Assembly (NCBI GenBank): GCA_964017125.1
Contig: OZ024902.1
Coordinates: 102,020,682 to 102,084,681 of the forward strand
DNA: 64,000 bases
Origin: Flabesymbios commensalis
Lineage: Eukaryota; Annelida; Polychaeta; Terebellida; Flabelligeridae
Direction of reading: 5' to 3'
Shown: positions 47,990 through 58,699 of the stretch, in pieces
How the letters are laid out: each line of letters begins with the position of its first letter
Position numbering within the stretch: the first letter of the stretch is position 1
Made by a program: the position numbers and the translations under genes
Notes under the pieces: generated by a model
What the model saw: the letters and a program-made list of their open reading frames with translations, nothing else
Told to the model about the DNA's origin: nothing
The model's database searches: none

Positions 47990-48426
47990 GAGTCATTATT
48001 TCTACCAAGAGAACACTCCCATATTATATCACACCGTGTAATGTCTAGCGCTGCGTTATCAGATTTTAGTTTTTAATACCACGACCAGAGTCATTCAAGT
48101 CGCAATGAATCGATTGCATCGAGTGAAGGTGTTTCATTGCCTTGGGCAATATAAACACATTCATTCGATACGATAAATTGTTATCTGGCCATTCCATTTG
48201 TTATTATAGGCCCTACGTTTAATTTCGGGGGTTATTGTTGAAGCACTGTTTAGCTCCGGTCATTATAAAGCATTGTGCGGGGTCGGGGAGTTCTCTTTCA
48301 TAAATTTTGAAATAATGTCTACTTTGACGTCACCTTTGACATTTTGGCATAGGCCTAACTAAAATAATTATGTAGGCCCTATAACTTATTCAATGAGGGC
48401 TGAAAATTAGAATCAATGCGCAGTAC

Positions 48427-48479
48427 ACTGCCGTGCAAAGCTAAAATTCAGATACTGCATTTTGGCTTTGCACGGCAGT
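48427..48479. repeat. ACTGCCGTGCAAAGC hairpin
   Basis: 15-bp perfect arms (48427-48441 and 48465-48479) around an AT-rich 23-nt loop. Confidence 0.85.
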
Positions 48480-48670
48480 ACAGTCATATGCCTCAAGACA
48501 AAAGGATAGATAGCACTCCGCCGTATTCCGATATTTTACTATCCTAATATTCTTACCTCGGTATTGTCCGCAAATAATAATGCATCAGATGAGGTACATT
48601 CAATAAGGAGCTTGCGAATGGTTGGCCAGGCTGGTCCCTCATTTGTTTCGAAATAATTATTTAATATTAA

Positions 48671-48911
48671 TTAACCCTGAATTTACTATTGTCATCTTCA
48701 CCCACTACAAGCCGCCGCGAATTGCTGTCGCAATTCTCGACTTGCAATGGATGAAGATGACTTGAAGTGGGTGGTAAATGAAAAAAATGCTATGATGTAA
48801 AATATTTCCATGAAAATTTTCGATCTGAAAACGCATAGTTTTTAGGAAATTAAGTCATGCTTCAAGGATGCAAAATGATGCTTTAATGCATCTTGAGGAC
48901 TTAAAGGGTTA
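48671..48911. mobile_element. piggyBac-like MITE, CATCCACTAC subfamily
   Basis: TTAACCCTGAATTTAC to GGACTTAAAGGGTTAG, with CTTCACCCACTACAAGC and GCGAATTGCTGTCGCAATTC in the centre, almost the same as 7945-8197. Confidence 0.7.
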
Positions 48912-49067
48912 GGAAAGAACGAAAACGATCCCTGTAACGGACGGTCAAAGTGGCGAAAATAAGTGAATAGTGAACAGATTATTCGACAGATCAGTCGACA
49001 GATTAAAACACATGAAAAACCTATTAAAGCAAAAGCTACCCTCCACAGTATGTGCGGTGTTAATATA

Positions 49068-49177
49068 CCAGTAAGCACAAAGCATTTGTATAACATAAAT
49101 TTATACAATGTTGGTCCAACGTCGAAGACGTTGGGCCGACGCTGTATAAATTTTATACAAATGTTTTGTGTTTGCTG
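49068..49177. mobile_element. palindromic CCCAGCAAACAC MITE, TTGTATAA subfamily
   Basis: ACCAGTAAGCACAAAGCATTTG to ATGTTTTGTGTTTGCTG, centre CCAACGTCGAAGACGTTGGG. Confidence 0.88.
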
Positions 49178-49212
49178 CAAAGACACTATGCATATCTGGG
49201 TCTGTATTCTCC

Positions 49213-49298
49213 AAGCGACTGACCCAGATCTTGGGCATGTGATTGGTCGAGATGGCCATCTCGACCAATCACATGCCCAAGATCTGGGTCAGTCGCTT
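49213..49298. repeat. perfect 86-bp palindrome
   Basis: AAGCGACTGACCCAGATC...GAGATGG|CCATCTC...GATCTGGGTCAGTCGCTT: both 43-bp halves match without a mismatch or spacer. It abuts the 3' end of the large LINE. Absence of any decay implies recent origin. Confidence 0.97.
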
Positions 49299-49821
49299 TC
49301 ACAATACCGAACTGTAAGTTGAGTTTCGCGATTGAACGTGACCCATGAAATTAGCATAATAGTTGAGTTTATGACTAGCAGTTATATCGTGGTGCCAGTC
49401 CTGAGCAAAACAGTCTGAGAGTCTTTGTTTGAACTTTTTTAAAAACATTATTTCATCACCAACACCTTGCGATAACCAAACATGTCCAAAGCCGTATTTG
49501 TACAATAACATTTTAACATGTGTTGCCCATGAGATCTTCCCACTGTCATCATATGACTTCAACATATTGTAGCATACATGCAGGTAACGATTCACAGACA
49601 TTTTTTTACCAATATTTAACACATTTACTCATATAATGTACAGCAAGAGGTCGTCGACCACACTCACCCAGAGCAGCACAATTTATTGTGTTGCCCCTCA
49701 CACCCAAAATTTTCTTACAGTATTCTAATTGTACCTGTTCAATAACATGGCTATATTCATATCCCCAGATTTCAGATCCATAGAGCAAAATAGGGGTAAT
49801 CATTTTATCAAACAGATTCAT
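49299..49821 (-). pseudogene. LINE ORF2 C-terminal region
   Basis: The frame before the inserted element reads on here as ARKAIFLIKQVQYKCG, then MNLFDKMITPILLYGSEIWG, YCKKILGVRG and CGRRPLAVHYMSKC. A frame change near 49615 follows, then GKISWATHVKMLLYKYGFGH and VWLSQGVGDE. These are typical post-RT motifs of CR1/L2-group ORF2. The exact continuation on both sides of the insertion shows the insertion came after the LINE landed or was present as a late hit. Confidence 0.8.
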
Positions 49822-49889
49822 AGCTGTTGAAAAAGGTAAAAATCCACATTTATATTGAACTTGTTTTATAAGGAATATAGCTTTCCGAG

Positions 49890-50589
49890 CTTGTGCTGGG
49901 TACTGGGATGATTGCTAGTAGTAGTACTTTTCGCCCCCATCCGGGGAGGGTCATTAGGGATCTGTTTCGTCTGTTGGATGCTGTTACGGCATTGTACGGG
50001 AGCACTAGTCTACAGCAATCATCCAAGGGCAGCTGCAGCCTCCTCGTATCTGGCTATAATCTTCGGGCGGATTGCCAGTGGCGTACCCTGGTTCCTCCGC
50101 TCAACAGCGGAGCCAATGCAGCACCCGCATCAGTGCTGGCGCTGATGTAGGCTGTGGTAGCCTTAAATAACCGGCAATAGCGTGTTTGACATTAGGTCTC
50201 TCACGTGGGATGAATGGAGTTACCCAGAGGGAGTGATCCTTCCTATTGCTACTCTGGGGACTATCCGACCCGAGGATAGCGGAGCTGCGCAAAATGCCAC
50301 AGAGTTTCATCATTAAATTGTACAGCGAAACTCAAGTCTCCGGCCGTCTGGGCATGTCTGGGGGTATATCCCCTAGACATGCCCAGAACCCCTTATCGGG
50401 CGAGCGAAGGAAAACGCTCTCAATAACCCACCATGCCCTATCACCCCCACCCTCACATCATCATCTGTACATCATTTCATCTCATCAATTGACTACAACG
50501 TTTTTATCGTATTATAATGTCACTTAAAAGACCTTTTGTGCCGAAAAGTGACGTAAAGCAATGATTTACTACTACTACTACTTGTGCTG
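49890..50589. mobile_element. 682-bp retroposon insertion with 9-bp target duplication
   Basis: The insert 49899-50580 is flanked by CTTGTGCTG at 49890-49898 and 50581-50589. Removing it restores the LINE reading frame (SLAAQ then ARKAIF), so the boundaries are firm. On the + strand it starts GGTACTGGGATGATTGC and ends CAATGATTTACTACTACTACTA. The short (ACT)n tail and the target duplication suggest a 5'-truncated LINE or a SINE moved by target-primed reverse transcription. A strong hairpin (CTGGGCATGTCTGGGGG ... CCCCTAGACATGCCCAG) lies near its 3' end at about 50348-50388. No coding part was recognised. Confidence 0.88.
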
Positions 50590-51586
50590 CAAGACTTCGT
50601 TTAGCTTGCGACCATTTTAATTTACTGGTGAAAAATATTCCAAGGTATTTATAACGAGAGACCACTTCTATCTTTCCTCCATTGTAGTACCATTTTTCAT
50701 TTTGTTTCAAACATCCTCCTCGTCTAAAAACAACTATTTTTGTCTTTGTTAAATTAACAATCATTGCCCATTTTTCACAGAATTGACCCAAGACATCAAT
50801 CATTTTCTGTATTCTCCCAACTGTATCAGAGTACATTGCCATATCATCGGCATACAATAAAATCATGACATTTTCCGTTCGTTCATCTAAGTAAATTCCT
50901 TGGCAACCATTAGCCTTCAACATATCAATTAATTCGCTCAGGTACATTATAAAAAGAAAGGGGCTTAATATGCATCCTTGTCTCACTCCAATTTTACAAG
51001 TAAAACATTTTGTTAGGCCTTCGCCTGTACACACGCAAGATTGTAGATGCATATACATGTTTCGTAAAAAGCGCAGTGTGTCACCATGTATGCCATTATT
51101 TATTAGTTTAAACCATAACAGACAATGCGGTATAGTGTCGAATGCTTTTGAAAAGTCGACGAAAATTACGTAACACCGACCTTTCTTTTTACACAAATAT
51201 TTCTGAACTATATTTTCTAAATTGAAAATTTGATCTATAGTACTATAACCTTTGCGATTACCTGCTTGTTCTTCTTGTCGTTTTTCATTTTCGTCTGCCC
51301 ATTTAACCAATCTGCTATTTATTATTTTTGTAAAGACTTTACTAAGTGTACACAGTAATGATATACCTCTGTAATTACTTGGCTGATGCGGGTTACCGCT
51401 TTTGAAAATCAGACAGATAATAGCCTTGCACCATATATTTGGGTATTCTCCTGTGAGCAGTATTTTATTAAAAAGAACTGTAAGTAATGGGGTAATGATG
51501 TCATTTGTACATTTTAACATTTCGTTTAGAATTCCATCAATATCACCTGCTTTTCCATTAGGTAAATTAGAAATGCATAATCTCAC
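50581..51586 (-). pseudogene. LINE ORF2 reverse transcriptase
   Basis: The domain runs from the finger region to just past the palm: LPNGKAGDIDGI (residues 8-19), FKSGNPHQPSNYRGISLLCT (61-80), VDFSKAFD (143-150), VRQGCILSPFLFIMYLSELI (201-220), YADD (245-248), then KTKIVVFRRGG and YKYLGIFF. All expected RT motifs, including both YADD aspartates, are present. The reading frame is cut by the 682-bp insertion after SLAAQ. The stops before residue 1 separate it from the endonuclease half, so no intact ORF2 can be made from this copy. Confidence 0.9.
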
Positions 51587-51742
51587 TTCATCTTCAGTAA
51601 AGGAAGAATTTTAAATGTCAGGTTTGTTTTCAGTACATTCATTACAAAATATATCATGTTCAGCAATAAAATTTGACACAAATTGCATCTCAGTTTCTTT
51701 AACATCTACTTTTCTCTTCAGTAGTTCATTAAAGTAATCATA

Positions 51743-52225
51743 CTATTGTTCACCTGATATATCTGGGGATTTTTTGGGTTTCCGTGTTAAGCTTTTAATC
51801 AATGACCAAAACTCTTTTGGTTTTTCACTCGAGGTTTGTAATTTATTTCTCATTTCCAAACCATATGAACATTTTTTCTCTTTACACAGTTTTCTAAAAT
51901 CATTTCTAGTTTCTTTATACTCTTCTAAGGATTCGTTGTTATTTGTGCGTCTATATTGTGTTAATTTTTTAAACTTTAAAAGTTTTAATTGATCACATTC
52001 ACTATCCCACCATTGGGGTTGAGTTTTTAATTCTAGATTTCTCTTTAGATACCCGGTTTTCTTTAATAGAAAACTTCCTGCTGTGTGCAACATATTTGTT
52101 ATTTTATTAAAAATCTGTTCACAGTTCTGCTCATGGTTTGAGTTAACAAGATCAGTGTATATTGACATAGGGTTATAACCGTCTTCATTTTCACCCTGTA
52201 ATACAGTTTTTCGATAGTTCTCCAT
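51743..52225 (-). pseudogene. LINE ORF2 linker region
   Basis: Lys/Glu-rich segment between endonuclease and RT: QPQWWDSECDQLKLLKFKKL, then TRNDFRKLCKEKK, then EKPKEFWSLIKSLTRKPKKS. The PxWWDxEC motif and the FWxxIK motif are the usual bridge in CR1/L2-group ORF2. The frame differs from that of the endonuclease upstream, with the change near 52.2 kb. Confidence 0.8.
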
Positions 52226-53199
52226 TTAAAAATCGGTGATAGCTCATATTCATTTTTTATTTCGTCACTTTTTTCTTTAATTATCTGTTGAAATTTAAAT
52301 TGACATATCAGTGGAAAGTGATAAGAATCATCGATGTGTGAGACTTTAAAATCAATAACATTATTAAATAAATCTGTTGTTGCTAACATATAATCTACTG
52401 TACTTGTACCATTAGCTGTACAACATGTTTTTTCTCCACTTTTGTCCCCAGGAAATCTTCCATTTAGAAAGTGTGTTCCTGTTTCATGACACATATTTAT
52501 CAGATCTTTACCGAACTTGTTTATAATAATGTCTTTTGAAAATCTAGGCAATGAGAAATTATCTGGTTCATAAATATTATTTCCTGTAAAGAACTGTGTT
52601 TTGTCATCTTTAATGTAATCAATCAAATTCCCAGTTCTGGCATTAAAATCTCCTGTCAACCACAGGGAGCTTCCTTCTTTTAAACTCAGTGTTTTTGCTA
52701 TTTGTTCTCTTAACATCAAAATACCGTTAGATTCATCATACATATTATAAAAGGTAGACTTTTCAGGAGGGATATATGTAAAGCCCATTATAATATGTTT
52801 CGGAAGGCTCACATTTTCTGCTTTCAGAAAAAGAAAAATAGCAATTTCTGATTTAAACATAAAGTCTATGAAAGTAGATAACCATTCTTTAGTGTATACA
52901 ATAATCCTGCCTGAATTTCGCCCTCGATTTGCTCGTTTTGCTGTGTATGTACTAAAAGCATTATATCCATCAAATAAATCCATATACTGTTCATAGTTAT
53001 TTGCCCATGTTTCTTGAATACAAATTATATCATAATTCCGTAGCATTGTGAGCAAATGACATTTTGATAAATGTCTTTTTAAACCATCAGCATTCCATGA
53101 TATAATTTTAATGTACTCACATTCGGTCTTTGGTTGATTTATATCAAATTCACAGGTAATGTTATTGATACACGGTTTCGAAGTCTCGTTTATGTTCAC
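52099..53199 (-). pseudogene. LINE ORF2 APE endonuclease
   Basis: AP-endonuclease-like domain in order: IKIISWNADG with the metal-site Asn (residues 30-39), IICIQETW with the catalytic Glu (58-65), FTYIPPE (140-146), LTGDFNAR (181-188) and STVDYMLA (266-273). The last motif, normally SDHxP, reads SYHFP (292-296), so the usual Asp is Tyr here, which would weaken or abolish cleavage. The protein starts 37 bp after the ORF1 stop. The last stretch after about residue 325 has left the true frame. Confidence 0.88.
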
Positions 53200-53235
53200 A
53201 TTATTAAGGGTTTCACTTTGGCCATGGCCTACTCC

Positions 53236-54321
53236 CTATGCGGTCTTGTCCGTCGTTGCAGGTATGTTGTCATCAAATGAGTCTTTCACTTTTTTCACAG
53301 CGTCTGCTGCTTCATCGTACATGTAGATGTTCTTTTTATTGTCATTATTTACCACGATGAGTTTATTGAAGGATAAATACGATTTCAGTTTCAAGTTCTT
53401 CGCTGTACTCAGCATGTCTGACATCTTATTGCGAGCCATGCGTACACCCTCGCTGAAATCTTCTCTGACAAACAGGCCTTTTGGCTTAATTTCCCTGGCT
53501 TTGTCCATTATGGTCACCTTGTCTTTAAAGAAAGACAATCGTATGATAATGTCTCTCGGTCCTTCACGTCTTTGATTGGTCTGCTTAGGTTTAGGCAGTC
53601 GATGTGCTCTTTCTATAGCTACTTCTTCTTGGATGTTTACCTCATCTTTAAAACACTTCAGTACTGCATCTTCACATTGCTGCCATGATTCCTGGTTCTG
53701 GTTTTCTGGAATACCCTGTACAATTAGGTTATTTCTCCGACTGTGACTGTCCAAATTATCCAGCTTCTGTTTTAATTGTCTATTTTCATTTTTTAACTCT
53801 GCCATGCCGTTCTCTACGGCTGCACATCTATTGTCTATTCGTTTAGTTTCTGTCTTTAGCTCGCTCAAACTAGTTACCACATTATCTATTTTGCCATTCA
53901 TAGTTTTTAATTCGTTCATTACATCACCGAGACTGGGTTGGTCGTCATTCTTCATTGCTAGGTTTCCATCTGAAGCAGAGAGTTTTGTTTGGCGTGTGAT
54001 AGGTCGAGTTTTACTGGTGTTGGACGACATGACAGATTCAAACTCTTGTGGCTCCGTCCCGGGCCCGGGGTTTGTTTCGATGTCACCTGATGTCAACAAG
54101 TTTATTTTCAACACACGTTGCCTATGGCGACAGCCAGAGAACGATGTTCGTTGATCGTCAACACTAACGTATTCTCCTGGCCATGGTGCACCCAGTGGTT
54201 GATATGCTGTTTCGGTTATATAACTTGAACACAAGGGAGTCCCACTGTTTGTACACATTCGATAATCCGCTTCTGGGTTGAAAGTGCCTACGCAACACAA
54301 CACAATAAAACATATTAACAC
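53236..54321 (-). CDS. LINE ORF1 protein with 2A-like peptide
   Basis: The open frame begins after a stop. The codon at 54321 is GTG, so the likely start is the in-frame ATG at 54258 (residue 22 of the frame). Order: leader; 2A-like motif LLTSGDIETNPGP at frame residues 75-87; a coiled coil (SLGDVMNELKTMNGKIDN to about 190, heptad-like); then an RRM-like RNA-binding region (SRRNNLIVQGIPE, about 193-205; IERAHRLPKP; RDIIIRLSFFKDK) and a basic C-terminal domain. This is the L1-type ORF1 layout of an RNA-binding trimer that packages LINE RNA. The 2A motif makes ribosomes skip the last Gly-Pro bond, so a leader of about 65 residues would be released. The frame is intact. Confidence 0.88.
   Translation of the reverse strand: MLICFIVLCCVGTFNPEADYRMCTNSGTPLCSSYITETAYQPLGAPWPGEYVSVDDQRTSFSGCRHRQRVLKINLLTSGDIETNPGPGTEPQEFESVMSSNTSKTRPITRQTKLSASDGNLAMKNDDQPSLGDVMNELKTMNGKIDNVVTSLSELKTETKRIDNRCAAVENGMAELKNENRQLKQKLDNLDSHSRRNNLIVQGIPENQNQESWQQCEDAVLKCFKDEVNIQEEVAIERAHRLPKPKQTNQRREGPRDIIIRLSFFKDKVTIMDKAREIKPKGLFVREDFSEGVRMARNKMSDMLSTAKNLKLKSYLSFNKLIVVNNDNKKNIYMYDEAADAVKKVKDSFDDNIPATTDKTA
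54061..54099 (-). promoter_or_regulatory. 2A ribosome-skipping motif
   Basis: Encodes LLTSGDIETNPGP. It matches the D-x-E-x-N-P-G-P core of 2A peptides without deviation. Skipping would occur between G86 and P87 of the frame. Confidence 0.9.
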
Positions 54322-54489
54322 TGATTAAGTGGGAGAAAGACAAAGACTTTTCACATAACGTTTTTGTTGATCGGTTCCCAAAGTAAATATATAGATTGAT
54401 GTGTAAATGACTTGTGCCGAAAATGACCGCAAAAAATTAAGTTCAAAAGGCTTCGTCATTATGTTTTATAAGATCGGAGATTGGGCCTA

Positions 54490-57400
54490 TTACACTCTAG
54501 AAAATATAGGTTGTTATATAAGAGGAAGACCCCAATCGATTTTTTCTTCTGGAATGCTCTAAATTGTATAAATCCAAGATGGCCGCCACGTGGTATTTGC
54601 TGAGTCAATTGGAGTGTCACTGAGTCTGAAAAAGTAGAGTGAGCACATTTCTAACATTCAATAGTGATTAAGGAAGATGCAATCAATTTTGCACTCTGGA
54701 ATGCTCTAAATTGCATAAATCCAATATGGCCGCCGCGTGATATTTGCTAAGTCAATTGAAGTGCCAGTGATTTAGAAAAAGTAGAGTGAACACATTTTTA
54801 ACATTCAATAGTGATTCAGAAAAAGCTTGCTGGCACACTAGCTTAATAATTTTGTTGAAAAAATATGCAAAATTTATATCCATTAACAATTTTGAAAATA
54901 AACAATAATCATAGTTTTGCAAGAAATTGCCCAAAAAAATAAGATTTCAACTTTTTTTCCAAATTTGCCATTGTGGGCTATGTATTTCTGAAAATAAACA
55001 TTCGTTACGTGTGTGGGTTGTGACTCGTAAATAAAAATGACGAGTAATACTATGGAACTGTAGACGGACATATTGTAATGTATATATAATATATGACTTT
55101 GATAACCTACAGAAAGATGAAAGTGATTTTCGAGTATCTAAAAACTAAAACAAAAAAACGTCAAGTATACTAGTTATTCTATTGTAGCTCCATCATTTTT
55201 ATATAACTTTTCTTCAAAATACAATGACATGAAGCCTACATTTCTACATTTAATACAAACTTGCATATTATTTTATTATTAATAGATGTTAAAGCTATGG
55301 ACAAAAACAATATACACATATTAAAAATGTACCCAAAACTACTCCTTACAACTTTTGTCATTGACTATATTACATTGCACATCCTTCTTTGACATGTGCA
55401 TGTGCAATTTGGATCATTTCGCTTGCATTTACATCACCCTGTACATTTTATAAGCTGACTGCAAACCTGAAATACCTCTGGAAGGGTTGTCAAAAAGGAA
55501 CAAAGGGTCCCAATTGTGTTGTCTGGCGAAAGAAGTAATGCCTAACCCCAAACATATCCTTCTTGATATACAGTACCTTTGCAATGCTGCAATAATGCTG
55601 CTTCAGTAGGGTGAATAGCTTCTAAAATTCTTAACCCCTGGGAGAATAGTTGTTTCCTAGCTTCATTAACAATAGTCAGGTCACAAGTTCTGCTGTATAA
55701 TAGGACAACAAACCTCTGCATAATATCAAATATATCCATTAAAAAGTGATAAAAGGGGGAGTCAGGCTAAGAGAGCATCTGTCAGCGCAGGGAAGACATT
55801 CCGGACTCCCCAAGAAAGCTTTTTCCGCGTCCTGCAAAAAATGAAACAGTGTCACAGCCGGTGAGTCTGTGAAACATTGGGAGGGCTTTAGACCTATTTA
55901 TTCCCATAACTGAGTGATATAATTTTTTGCTGCAACTGTAACAGACGTCTGTATCTACAGTTCTTATAGCTACACGCATGTGCCCACGCATTACACAGTC
56001 CGCAACATGTATCATGAGTCTTGAATCAGCTTCTTCATCCTGACATGGCGATCCAGTCCAGAAGTGTCTTGAGCATTGTTGGTACAAGCAACCTGTGTAT
56101 AGTAGGTTATTACCAATATTTTACCCCCAGGTGGGGTAAAATATTGGTAATAACAGCAATTATATAACAGCATGTATACCAATTATAACAGCAATTATAT
56201 ACTCTGCTAGGAAATGAAATAGGTACGTCTTATTGTCATCTACACATGGGAAATCTGCCCAGTTTGCAGGAAGCGGGCTTGTTCCTGTAACATGTCTGCG
56301 ACTACCTGTTACCCTTTTGTCCCTCGCTTAGGGACATACCCATCCCATTATATACGACATCAAGTCCACTGACTTTTTCAAGTTGTCTCAAAATGTATGC
56401 TACAAAAATAGAAGTTGCATATTCATCAAATGTCTTTGCTCCATTAGATGTAGGTGACAGCTTATGGATAGCAGTAGCACCATCCAGTAACTCAGCATCC
56501 ACCTCTGGATCATAAAGTGAAATCACCTGATTCGTTTATGATACTTGGATACACTATAATTTTAGCGCTTTGCCTCATCTGATGGAGGACACACTTGGTT
56601 CTCGTGCTGAAAAAAATGTGTCAAATCTCCATCTTTTGCCTGACAAGAAATATAGAATCTTGAGAAAAGATAACAATTTGCTTTTAGTGACGCGACCTGG
56701 TAATTAGTTTTGATATGTGCTGTCTTAAGTTGTTTACAAGATAAATTTGCTCTTCGTTATTGTGCTAGTGATTGGCTTTTGACAAATCACTAACCTCTCT
56801 CGGACAGATATATCATGCTGCTTCTTACGACAGGCTTCAAGATATGTCTACAAATAATATAGATCATTATCTTTATCTAACAATGGGTTTCCCATATCTT
56901 CTATCACCCTGATTATATCTTTTGCATTTTTTTAAAACTCAATTTGTAAAGAAGACATCTGATTGTGGTGTTTACTATCCCTGCCTACATGTTGTGTGTA
57001 CCCAAGTTCATTTACAAGCCTTGTAACCTCCGAACCGGCTACCATTCATCAGAACAATGCTCCAGGATGTTCGGTGATGCCTACTGCGCCACCGTGTCCC
57101 TTTGGTTTAGCTGCTCATGGTTTTGGTCTAAAGCAATTGAAAAAAGAACTTGTGTGGATTTCTGTGCAGGAGAATGACATTGTACAAATTGATCATAAAC
57201 ATCACGACGTGTGTCATGAAGTTGCACCGTATCTCTAATATGGACGGGTAAGCACCGGGCATAATGAGTACGTTTAAGGGCGAACATCCAAGGGCTTAGC
57301 TTGCCCAGGCACTCAATATATAGTTGGAAATTCCGCTCCCTGAAAGCAAGCACATACTGTAACAACAATAGTTCTAGTTTCAACGTTTTACCCCAATGCT

Positions 57401-58690
57401 GAAATTGGGGGTGAGGTTGTGCCTCTTCAGCACACCACTCATCAAAAAGAAGTACTTTTACACCACTATTATGTGTCTCTTGTGTATTTGTCATATGCAG
57501 CGCGCTGGAGAGCATACATAGCTCCCCCCCCCCCCAAGCATAGCATCAGCACTTCCAAGAGAAGTGCCATTGGACTCTTCAATAGCCCGCACCACCCACT
57601 ATCATCCAGTCCCCCAATACACAGAGAGAAGCCATTTCGATGTGTAAGCATCCCTTAATTATAACGAACTTGGTTTCACCACATGTATCTGGCCACAACT
57701 ATTGTATCTCTAATTAATGACGCATGCAGTACATATGTACCTACATCAATGGTACCATCTATGACTTGTACAAAACGCGGCACATTGACAATACTAACTG
57801 GAAGTACATCAGTATAATAATCTGGCAAAGCGTCAATCTGAAAGTGATAGGCCTACTTATTTTCATGGTTTATTCAAATACCCTATCATTTCAAGGTAGG
57901 CCTACAAGCACTGATGGATGTTGAATTAAAGATATAGCGGTACCATGAAAACTATCCTCGGCAGATTTGGAGCTAGTATTGTCATAAATATTATCTACGG
58001 CCCCTGTTGTGAAAACCCCTTAAACTGCCTATATTTTATGACATAATCAATATATTGTGTATGATTACTGTTATGTTAATAGAGGCTGATTCATTTACAT
58101 AGGCCTGTAGCTAACATTAAAAAACCCCTCAAATATATGTATTATAAATATGAGGTGGCGGCCATTTTGAATACATAAAACACGTTGAAACATTTTTTGT
58201 GGGATTTACGTTATTTGGTTCGTGTATGAACACAACCCACATCCTTGTCCCACATGTTGCTGATTAAATACAAGGAATATGCGTATATACACGTATGTCA
58301 CCGAAGACTGGCCAATACGTTATTTTGGCGTCCATTTTGATTTTTTGATAATTTGGGCATTTCAAAAGAATGTATTGGGGTCTTGTGATTCAACCTACCA
58401 ACATCTATAATTCCGCAAGTTTCCTGTGTTTTTCTCACAAAGAAAACGCCCAATTTGCTTGATGGGTGTATTTTTGGCGGCTATTTTGAATTTTTGCTGA
58501 TTTCAGCATTTCAGTAAAAATAATTGATGTAAGTCTTCCTCTTATGTGATTCACCATACTGTGAAGAAGCATTCTGCCGGTTTTTGTGTTTTTCTTGCTC
58601 AACGGCTGTATTTTTGGCGGTCATTTCGACTTTTTGCTCATTTCAGCATTTTAAAAGTGAAAATTGATTGGGGTCTTTCTCTTATACGAT
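54490..58690 (-). mobile_element. 4.2-kb long-TIR element enclosing an EEADT/DTDV gene
   Basis: The left arm (TATAAGAGGAAGACCCCAAT, then GGAATGCTCTAAATTG, then CCAAGATGGCCGCC) is mirrored on the right (GGCGGTCATTTCGA, then CAGCATTTTAAAAG, then ATTGGGGTCTTTCTCTTATA). The left arm holds two tandem units of about 148 bp (54549-54696 and 54697 onwards). The right arm holds about four diverged GGCGGCCATTTTGA units from 58150 to 58690. Length and plan match the element at 15.24-19.43 kb, though the arm sequences differ apart from the GGCGGCCAT word. The outermost end near 54490 (TACACTCTAGAAAATATAGG) resembles the end of the palindromic element at 61.6 kb. Confidence 0.6.
55540..57520 (-). pseudogene. 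decayed EEADT/DTDV family gene, better preserved
   Basis: Minus-strand pieces follow the family order. They are PQFQHWGKTLKLELLLLQYV with FRERNFQLYI, SPWMFALKRTHYARCLPVHI, YDQFVQ and ALDQNHEQLN (57430-57090); AELLDGATAIHKL, AKTFDEYATSIFVAYILRQL and LDVVYN (56490-56340); NWADFPCVDDNKTYLFHFLA (about 56260-56200); EEADSRLMIHVADC and RTVDTD (56040-55950); ALPMFHRLTGCDTVSFFAGR (55890-55830); and RFVVLLYSRT, VNEARKQLFSQG and YQEGYVWG (55720-55545). The HYARxxPVHI, TGCDTVSxFxGRGK and NEARKQLF blocks are hallmarks of the family. It is broken in several places. No transposase of a named class is recognised. Confidence 0.8.
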
Positions 58691-58699
58691 TCACTGGAC

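Larger units (their letters stand above)
49299..54340 (-). mobile_element. near full-length 2A-bearing LINE (CR1/L2 group, APE type)
   Basis: Minus-strand order is 5' leader (about 54322-54480), ORF1 (54258/54321 to 53236), and ORF2 from 53199 with APE endonuclease, RT and C-terminal region to about 49299. This is a textbook two-ORF non-LTR element. ORF2 is inactive: it has frame changes near 52.2 and 49.6 kb, stops near 51.74 and 51.61 kb, and a 682-bp insertion. ORF1 is uninterrupted. The 3' end lies against a perfect palindrome, and I see no clear tail or target duplication. Clade placement between CR1, L2 and relatives is a guess from RT and ORF1 layout. Confidence 0.88.

Noticed and set aside
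50246-50527. 93-codon + strand frame in the inserted retroposon
   Set aside because: It crosses the element's hairpin and 3' region and has no recognisable motif.
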